NCBI GenBank assembly: GCA_002452405.1
Contig: DKFP01000015.1
Span: 1 to 64,000, forward strand
Direction: 5' to 3'
Length of the DNA: 64,000 bases
DNA from: Deferribacteraceae bacterium UBA6793
GTDB taxonomy: Bacteria; Chrysiogenota; Deferribacteres; Deferribacterales; Geovibrionaceae
How positions within the stretch are numbered: the first letter of the stretch is position 1; the number at the start of each line of letters is the position of its first letter. The notes beneath the pieces were generated by a model. The model was given only the letters and a program-made list of their open reading frames with translations, was not told where the DNA came from and made no database searches. The translations under genes and the position numbers were made by a program. This document shows positions 58,901 to 64,000 of this stretch, one piece after another.

Positions 58901-59011
58901 GCACGGCAGGAATACGCACTCTGCTTCGGGCGGGACGGATACGGCGAGCTGCTGGCGCAAAACGGAATAAAGATATTCGGTTTACCGGAAAAAGATTATG
59001 AAGATAAATAA
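55907..59011 (+). CDS. recC: RecC, exodeoxyribonuclease V gamma subunit
   Basis: 1034 residues. Family text: MLNIYIGNNLENLINVMAEK, VQTSGMQRWIGLQLARQIGV, LFGISVIPRFFMEVLNAVSE, ADVLVMTPDIQRYAPYI, RSIPFRIICILGLDDGAFPR. RecC scaffolds RecBCD and reads Chi; its helicase-like folds are degenerate. Somewhat shorter than the E. coli protein. Overlaps recB by 14 bp; no ribosome site stronger than GTCA before ATG 55907, so the start is probable rather than certain. Confidence 0.92.
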   Translation: MLNIYIGNNLENLINVMAEKLYDPAHPLKKPVICVQTSGMQRWIGLQLARQIGVSANLDYLFPAALIKRLAERHFGGENLWTDRQQLTWNIYRTLALAEDNGVNSELVSYINNDPHRIKTFRLAQKISDIFDQYQLYRPAMVKDWLTQGAHERTKTAESWQPWLFAEAFPDKNRCKTFVLNRYMKDCKAGKVNFQKVDTAHLFGISVIPRFFMEVLNAVSEGTDVNLYLLCPTEQYFGDSMSDREISRAEKRTGKTREELKMFQNHPLLDNLGTMGRDFFEFLTANDNANIKYEYFDEPYSETLLGGIQAEIYDFTKRSDIKSDDSITINSCHNPLREVQTLYDFLLNAMAQDSSITPADVLVMTPDIQRYAPYIRAVFDNPYSVHAAIPYTIADIPAKAESSAANVFSELISAVTGEFSLAAVVKLIESPVISGRFGITGVRDLADVLERNGAYWGIDAEAMRADGVTADTPFTWDRAMRRLALGLAEGGRQVIYAEAAGADVPFSMAKQLGGLMRFVELCAHYSKLMNAERTAEEWCGILSDFADRFLSTESEYADENVAIAKMIADIREETSACNIKMPFRPVYETLSGKLDEVRTAKGFITGKTTFCAMMPMRSIPFRIICILGLDDGAFPRLKTEPEFDLISAKPDKGDRTQRDSDKYLFLETIISAKDRLFISYTGRSETDNRKLVPSIAVTELLRHLEERFGITNAVNEHPLHSFSRKYFENNDRLFTYSAERYAAASVFGTKYGERDFCKSEIPVEHPTEVSLTDFEKFFINPPHYFLEKTLGIDLSGSFRPLPETERLVLDHLQAYKLRAEAARSMVNGNSADVLLAYAQATAQLPAGGIGEGYTRRITEEAQQISSVVLEHGAPNSVTESLLTGGLKINFRIDDITADGLIYTKHGGLKPKDLIRARIRQLVLLNYGYSLNAIMINVDGDRTVLSADCRKEALAAYAGIFLNGLKYPFCFHPDDGYRSFKGAFKNRYPSVKESQETAAARQEYALCFGRDGYGELLAQNGIKIFGLPEKDYEDK

Positions 59012-62000
59012 TATAGATATCCTCAACTGCCAGCTCGGCGGCTCCAACCTGATAGAGGCGAACGCCGGAACCGGCAAGACCTATACTATAACCGCACTAA
59101 CGATCCGACTTCTCATAGAAAAAGCCATGCCTATTGAACAGATACTTGTGGTCACATTTACAAAGGCGGCAGTTGCCGACCTTAAAACCAAGATATATGA
59201 GAGGCTTATCGAAATGCGCGCGGCACTTGCAGGCAAAGAGCCGAAAACGGAGTTTGTGCGCGACTATCTTAAAAAAGGATTGCCGGAAAACGCAAAACAG
59301 TGCATTGAGGCAGCGATCCGCGATTTCGATATGAACGGAATAAGCACCATCCATGGCTTCTGCCAGAAGATGCTGACTGAAAACTCCTTCGGCGGCAACA
59401 TAGCCTTTGGAACCAAACTGGCGGGAGATGCTTCCGCTCTGCTTAAACGCCCCGTTCAGGACTACTGGCGAAAGCGTATGTACAGCATGAAAGCGGAGTT
59501 CGCCGAACTTCTCACAGGTGAGACCCCTGAAAGCATAATTTCCTTTGTTAAAAATATGATGGACAACCCGTCAATGCGTATTGTCAACCGTCCGGATGTT
59601 TCTGAAGAGGACTTTGAAAGAGTTCAGGCAAAGATTACAGACGCTTTTAAAAATGTGAAGGATACACTTTCCGGCTGCAACATTGAGCAGATGATAAAGG
59701 ATATATACGACAACCTGAATGGCAGAACCTACGGGAAAGGCTCTGTGGAAAACGCGTTTGATGCGCTCACAAACCTGAAATCACCGGAACCTCCGGCAGT
59801 ACACAAACTGCACCTGCTCACAACACAGAAGATACAGAGCAGCCCGAACAAAAATAAAACAGCCCCGGTTCACCCGCTTTATGACGCGGTTGACGAGTGG
59901 CTCGGACTCTGCGATACGCTGAAAGCAATGAAAGCGGATTTCAGAACCATGATCAAATGCGGGTTTTATGACCACTGCGTCAACACTCTGGACGAATACA
60001 ACCAGCTTGCCGACAGCCAGTCATATACAGACCTGATAGTCAGGATGCGCGAGGCGGTCATGAGCGGTTCATCTATGAAGGAAACCCTCAGAAAACGCTA
60101 CCAGGCAGCCATGATAGACGAATTTCAGGACACCGACCCGTTCCAGTACGATATATTTCACGAAACCTTTTCACTGCTCTTCATGATAGGTGACCCTAAA
60201 CAGGCAATATATGCGTTCCGTGGCGCAGACGTATTTACATATCTTAAAGCGGCGGAAAACCGCGAGGAACAGTACACACTCACCGTCAATCACCGATCTG
60301 ACAGCGGGCTTGTTGAGGCGATGAACCGTTTTTTTGCCTCTGAAAAACCATTCTGCATCGAAAGAATAGGATATAATCCGTCCGCCGGCAGACAGACACT
60401 TTCGCTTATCGAAAGCGGAAAGCGCAGAAGACCTCTGACGCTGTGGTACGACGACAGAGACGAAAAACCCAACCCTGCTCAAATGGCTGAAAAATGCTCA
60501 TTTGAGATAGCAAGAATCCTGAATGCGAAGGCGCAGCTTGAGGATAAAGACGGTAAACGTACAGTTATCCCGTCCGATTTCGCCGTGCTGACCCTTACAA
60601 ACGATCAGGCGCTGAAAGTTCGCGACGCTCTCATCAGATATCGCATTCCCTGCGTCGTCACAGGAGCTGAAAACGTTTTTTACACCGTGCAGGCAAGCCA
60701 GATTATGCATTTCGTTGCAGCACTTGTCCGACCATATTCCGAAAAAGCGGTGAGAACAGCGCTGGCATCAGACATTTTCGGGTTTACAGCGGACGAGATT
60801 TTCAACCTGTCCGATAGGTTGGAAGGCATTTTCGAAGATTTCGCAGAGTTCTCCGACATAATGCGTACGAAGGGTATTGCACCCGTGTTTTTCAGGGCTG
60901 CGGAAAAATACCGTATGTTCACCCGGTTGGCTGAAAGACGTGGAGGGGAAAGGATAATCACAAATTTTATCCACCTGACAGAGCTTTTACAGCAGTATGA
61001 AGCCGAACACAGGGCTTCACCGACCCAGCTTCTGCTCTGGCTCACGGAAAAAACAGGCGGCAGATCCGGACGCGAGGACGAATATCTGCAAAAGATGGAC
61101 AGCGACGACAACGCAGTGAACATCACCACTGTTCACAAGAGTAAAGGTCTGGAATACAATATAGTTTTCACTCCGTTCCTAATGTATGGCAAGAAACGGG
61201 ACAGCAGGTCTTTTCCAAAATATCACGACGAAAACAGCGACCTTGTTATGGATATGGCTCCGGATTCCGAAGCGTCGAAGGCTGCGGACACGGAGGCTCT
61301 CTCCGAATCGCTGCGACTCGCCTATGTCGCGCTCACCCGCGCAAAAGCCGTATGTTACACCGCTTACGCCCCTGTGGACATGCACCATTCCTCATCAATA
61401 GGATATATAATTAACGGCACTGTTGGCAAAGACGTAAAATACGACACGACATCAATAAACAAATTTGTCGGCGGCTGCGGGCAAATCGCACTTTTGCCCC
61501 TGCCGGAAGCGGTTTTGCAGCATTATGCACCTGAAAAACCCAAAACAGAGGTAAAGCACCGTATTTTTAGCGGAAAAATAAGCGAAAGCTGGCAGATGAA
61601 CAGCTTTTCGAGACTGGTTCACAAAGTATCCTACGACAGGGACACAGACCAGTTCGCACCGCAAACCGAAGAGAAAAACTCAGGATACAGTATTTTCACT
61701 TTTCCAAAAGGAGCCAAGGCGGGCAACTGCCTCCACGAATGCATGGAGGACATACACCTTGAAAATACCGACAGAAAAACAGTTGAAAATGCAGTGCGGG
61801 AAAGGCTTAAACAATACTTTTTTGATGAAAAATTCATTCCGGCGGTAACTGAGAATATTCATAATATACTTACAAGAGAACTGATTGACGGAATAACGCT
61901 TTCAGGTATACCGCAAGACAGTTTTGTCCACGAAATGGAGTTCAGTCTTTTCACGCATCGATTCGGCGCGGAAGAAATTGCCGATATCTTCGCCAAAGCG

Positions 62001-62402
62001 GGCGAAACAGAATTCGCCAAAGCAGCGGCAACGCTTGATTTCGCCGCTATGCAGGGGTATCTGACAGGTTTTGCCGACCTTATTTTTATCAGCGGCGGAA
62101 AATTCTACATTCTCGACTGGAAATCAAATTTTCTGGGCGCACAGGCAGAGGACTACTCCCTTAACAGGATGCTGGATGAAATGCTGAACAGTCACTATTA
62201 CTTACAGCTTTATATATATACACTGGCACTTCACGTACACCTTATGCGGTACATGCCGGATTACGATTTTGACAAACATATAGGCGGAGGAATCTATATC
62301 TTCATGCGGGGTGTGGAACAAACAGGCGAAAACGGCATCTTTTTCCATCAGCCCAAGCGGGAAATCATAGAGAAAATGGCTAAAACGGCGGTTAAGCAAT
62401 GA
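58998..62402 (+). CDS. recB: RecB, exodeoxyribonuclease V beta subunit (helicase-nuclease)
   Basis: 1134 residues. UvrD-type helicase: Walker A IEANAGTGKTYTITAL (about 19-34), motif II AAMIDEFQDTDPFQYDIF, motif III/IV LFMIGDPKQAIYAFRGAD, NITTVHKSKGLEYNIVFTPF and YVALTRAKAVCY. C-terminal PD-(D/E)xK nuclease with FILDWKSNFLG-type motif (YILDWKSNFL). Forms the 3'-5' motor and the nuclease of RecBCD. Stop overlaps the recD start. Confidence 0.93.
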   Translation: MKINNIDILNCQLGGSNLIEANAGTGKTYTITALTIRLLIEKAMPIEQILVVTFTKAAVADLKTKIYERLIEMRAALAGKEPKTEFVRDYLKKGLPENAKQCIEAAIRDFDMNGISTIHGFCQKMLTENSFGGNIAFGTKLAGDASALLKRPVQDYWRKRMYSMKAEFAELLTGETPESIISFVKNMMDNPSMRIVNRPDVSEEDFERVQAKITDAFKNVKDTLSGCNIEQMIKDIYDNLNGRTYGKGSVENAFDALTNLKSPEPPAVHKLHLLTTQKIQSSPNKNKTAPVHPLYDAVDEWLGLCDTLKAMKADFRTMIKCGFYDHCVNTLDEYNQLADSQSYTDLIVRMREAVMSGSSMKETLRKRYQAAMIDEFQDTDPFQYDIFHETFSLLFMIGDPKQAIYAFRGADVFTYLKAAENREEQYTLTVNHRSDSGLVEAMNRFFASEKPFCIERIGYNPSAGRQTLSLIESGKRRRPLTLWYDDRDEKPNPAQMAEKCSFEIARILNAKAQLEDKDGKRTVIPSDFAVLTLTNDQALKVRDALIRYRIPCVVTGAENVFYTVQASQIMHFVAALVRPYSEKAVRTALASDIFGFTADEIFNLSDRLEGIFEDFAEFSDIMRTKGIAPVFFRAAEKYRMFTRLAERRGGERIITNFIHLTELLQQYEAEHRASPTQLLLWLTEKTGGRSGREDEYLQKMDSDDNAVNITTVHKSKGLEYNIVFTPFLMYGKKRDSRSFPKYHDENSDLVMDMAPDSEASKAADTEALSESLRLAYVALTRAKAVCYTAYAPVDMHHSSSIGYIINGTVGKDVKYDTTSINKFVGGCGQIALLPLPEAVLQHYAPEKPKTEVKHRIFSGKISESWQMNSFSRLVHKVSYDRDTDQFAPQTEEKNSGYSIFTFPKGAKAGNCLHECMEDIHLENTDRKTVENAVRERLKQYFFDEKFIPAVTENIHNILTRELIDGITLSGIPQDSFVHEMEFSLFTHRFGAEEIADIFAKAGETEFAKAAATLDFAAMQGYLTGFADLIFISGGKFYILDWKSNFLGAQAEDYSLNRMLDEMLNSHYYLQLYIYTLALHVHLMRYMPDYDFDKHIGGGIYIFMRGVEQTGENGIFFHQPKREIIEKMAKTAVKQ

Positions 62403-64000
62403 ATACAGCTGATATTTTATATAAAAACGGACAGCTAAGGGACATTGACGTTCAGTTTGCAAAACAGATGTGCGAAATATTCGGCTGCCACGATGCGCAT
62501 CTGTTTTTTTCAGTCCTTTTTTATGCCGTGTCCACGGAGCACACATGCCTCAAAACCGACAGAATTGATATTCTACCGTTCTATAAAGAATTTAAAGATG
62601 AACTGGACGAAACGTTTTCATCGGCTAATATAGAGAAAATTGCTCTCAGCGGCGCAGTTGCCGTAAATGAAAACGCGCCTGTAATCTATACCGGCGGCAG
62701 ACTTTACCTCGCGTCCTTCTATCGCAGCGAAAAACAGGTGGGCGGTTTTATAAAGAACAGTAAAAACCTGCCCGTCACCGATGGCGAAAAGCTGAAAAAA
62801 CTGCTCGCGCGCGAATTTGGCGAAGGCGCCAACATGCAGAAAACGGCGGCACTCTGTGCCTGTCTGTCCGGTTTCTGTGTTATCACAGGCGGTCCCGGAA
62901 CAGGAAAAACAACTACCGTGCGCAAAGTTCTGAATATACTGAACGAACTTTCTGATAGTCCGCTTAACGTAGCACTTACTGCGCCCACAGGCAAGGCGGC
63001 GAACAGATTGAACGAAACTCTGGCGGATGAGGACGGCTTGAAAGCTGTGACATTGCACAGGCTTCTGGGCATCACCGGAAGCCGCGACAAGAGCCGTTTC
63101 AGCCAGGACTACCCTATGGCATACGACGTTGTTATCGTTGACGAGGCATCCATGGTTGACCTAAAAATGATGAGTGAGCTTGTGAACTCGCTGAAACCTG
63201 ATGCACGGCTGATACTTCTCGGTGACAAAGACCAGCTTTCTTCTGTTATGCCCGGCTCGGTTCTGGGCGATATCTGCACCGCCAGCGACACCAATATGTT
63301 TACGCGTGAAAGAGCCGCTCTTATAAAAAATTACGCAGAAACTGACGTTTCACCGGACGGAACGCCTATGTCTGATATCACTGTCGCACTCACCGAAAGC
63401 CACAGGTTCGACGATTCCGAGGGCATAGGCAGACTTGCGAAAACATGCCGCCAAGGGGACGGCGACGCCGCGGCTGACGTTATAATGAACGACATAACAG
63501 GCAGGATATCCTTTATTCCCGCAGACAGCGACGTTATGGGATTTTTCAGAAAGTATGTAACTGACCTGCACAAAAGCATCACGGCTGAGGTTAACCATGA
63601 AAATATGCTGGCGGCAGCGGCACGTTCAATAATCCTCTGCCCCAATGTGACCGGGAGATTCGGTACACAGGCAATAAACAGCTTCGCACTCTCGGCCCTG
63701 TCACGCGAAGGACTGCGCAGCAGCACGGAAAAATATTTTCACGGACAGCCTGTTATGATAACGGAAAACGACTATTCCATGAATCTTTTCAATGGCGAAA
63801 CAGGGCTGGTTGTGAAGCAGGATGGCATGAAGGCATACTTTGCCGGCAGAGAAAAACCCGTCGGCGTTATGCGTATGCCTGCATGGACAAACGTTTATGC
63901 CATGACTGTGCATAAAAGTCAGGGTTCGGAGTTCGATCACGTGATTCTGGTTCTGCCGGAATCGGACTCACCCATCGCCACGCGGGAGCTGTTCTACACA
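62399..64000 (+). CDS. recD: RecD, exodeoxyribonuclease V alpha subunit (cut by window end)
   Basis: 534 codons visible from ATG 62399, overlapping the recB stop (ATGA). N-terminal helical domain, then Walker A CVITGGPGTGKTTTVRKVL (about 163-181), APTGKAANRLNETL, motif II DVVIVDEASMVDLKMM, LILLGDKDQLSSVMPGSVLGDI and near the edge AMTVHKSQGSEFDHVILVLP. The 5'-3' motor of RecBCD. Frame is open to the last base; the last few tens of residues lie outside. Confidence 0.93.
   Translation, partial: MNTADILYKNGQLRDIDVQFAKQMCEIFGCHDAHLFFSVLFYAVSTEHTCLKTDRIDILPFYKEFKDELDETFSSANIEKIALSGAVAVNENAPVIYTGGRLYLASFYRSEKQVGGFIKNSKNLPVTDGEKLKKLLAREFGEGANMQKTAALCACLSGFCVITGGPGTGKTTTVRKVLNILNELSDSPLNVALTAPTGKAANRLNETLADEDGLKAVTLHRLLGITGSRDKSRFSQDYPMAYDVVIVDEASMVDLKMMSELVNSLKPDARLILLGDKDQLSSVMPGSVLGDICTASDTNMFTRERAALIKNYAETDVSPDGTPMSDITVALTESHRFDDSEGIGRLAKTCRQGDGDAAADVIMNDITGRISFIPADSDVMGFFRKYVTDLHKSITAEVNHENMLAAAARSIILCPNVTGRFGTQAINSFALSALSREGLRSSTEKYFHGQPVMITENDYSMNLFNGETGLVVKQDGMKAYFAGREKPVGVMRMPAWTNVYAMTVHKSQGSEFDHVILVLPESDSPIATRELFYT

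Noticed and set aside
1..64000. CRISPR array
   Set aside because: No series of regularly spaced identical repeats and no cas genes were seen; the repeats found are element ends, operators or REP-like sequences.

Overview
The window looks like chromosome of an anaerobic or microaerophilic Gram-negative bacterium carrying a large block of mobile DNA on its left. The host part has a TonB/ExbBD heme-uptake locus with an oxygen-independent radical-SAM heme-opening enzyme (HutW type) and its flavodoxin, an ActP-like symporter with DUF4212 and CBS/nucleotidyltransferase partners, c-di-GMP enzymes and RecBCD. This gene set and the moderate GC would fit Deferribacterota (Geovibrio, Seleniivibrio, Denitrovibrio). 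That placement is inference; no rRNA is present.

Bases 1-20392 are most of a Mu-like transposable prophage; its tail end continues left of the window. The early side reads leftward from a divergent switch at 19.5 kb: S24 repressor (+), then Ner, transposase A, ATPase B, GemA, DUF3164 and many tiny genes including several zinc ribbons. The late genes are split. Terminase, portal, gpF and gpG read rightward (5408-10712). Protease, capsid, connectors, lysis genes, tail tube, tail chaperone and tape measure read leftward from 5288. A 25-bp palindrome sits between the two arms. An AT-rich accessory cluster (DUF4062 effector-like protein, a secreted protein, one unknown) lies at 10.7-12.8 kb. The phage end is marked by three GTTGCA-type repeats and a terminal CA at 20392.

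Bases 20393-29096 are remains of at least two related integrative elements in tandem. The better preserved one has integrase, HigBA-type toxin-antitoxin, unknown proteins, a small HTH protein, an HUH replication initiator and one cargo gene encoding a coiled-coil membrane protein. The second keeps only the same left end, a different cargo gene (AIPR abortive-infection protein with a nuclease-like N-terminus) and the last ~36 codons plus downstream hairpin region of the same rep gene. The cargo slot between the rep 3' end and the element end has therefore been exchanged between two copies of one element family. A tRNA-Phe 3' fragment and phased ATGATGTAA repeats mark the attachment sites. The intact tRNA-Phe should lie left of the window.

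Bases 29.1-64.0 kb are host: HD-GYP protein, chemoreceptor, CBS/DUF294 protein and ActP-like symporter with DUF4212; a long leftward heme locus (exbB-exbD-tonB-Com-like zinc finger-TonB receptor-flavodoxin-hutW-hutX-ABC importer-ABC-2 exporter) with two Fur boxes; a mobile-mystery A/B (HTH/Fic) pair; tRNA-Pro plus a disrupted second copy; a DASS transporter; an EamA transporter; a PAS-GGDEF protein; and recC-recB-recD, with recD cut by the window end.
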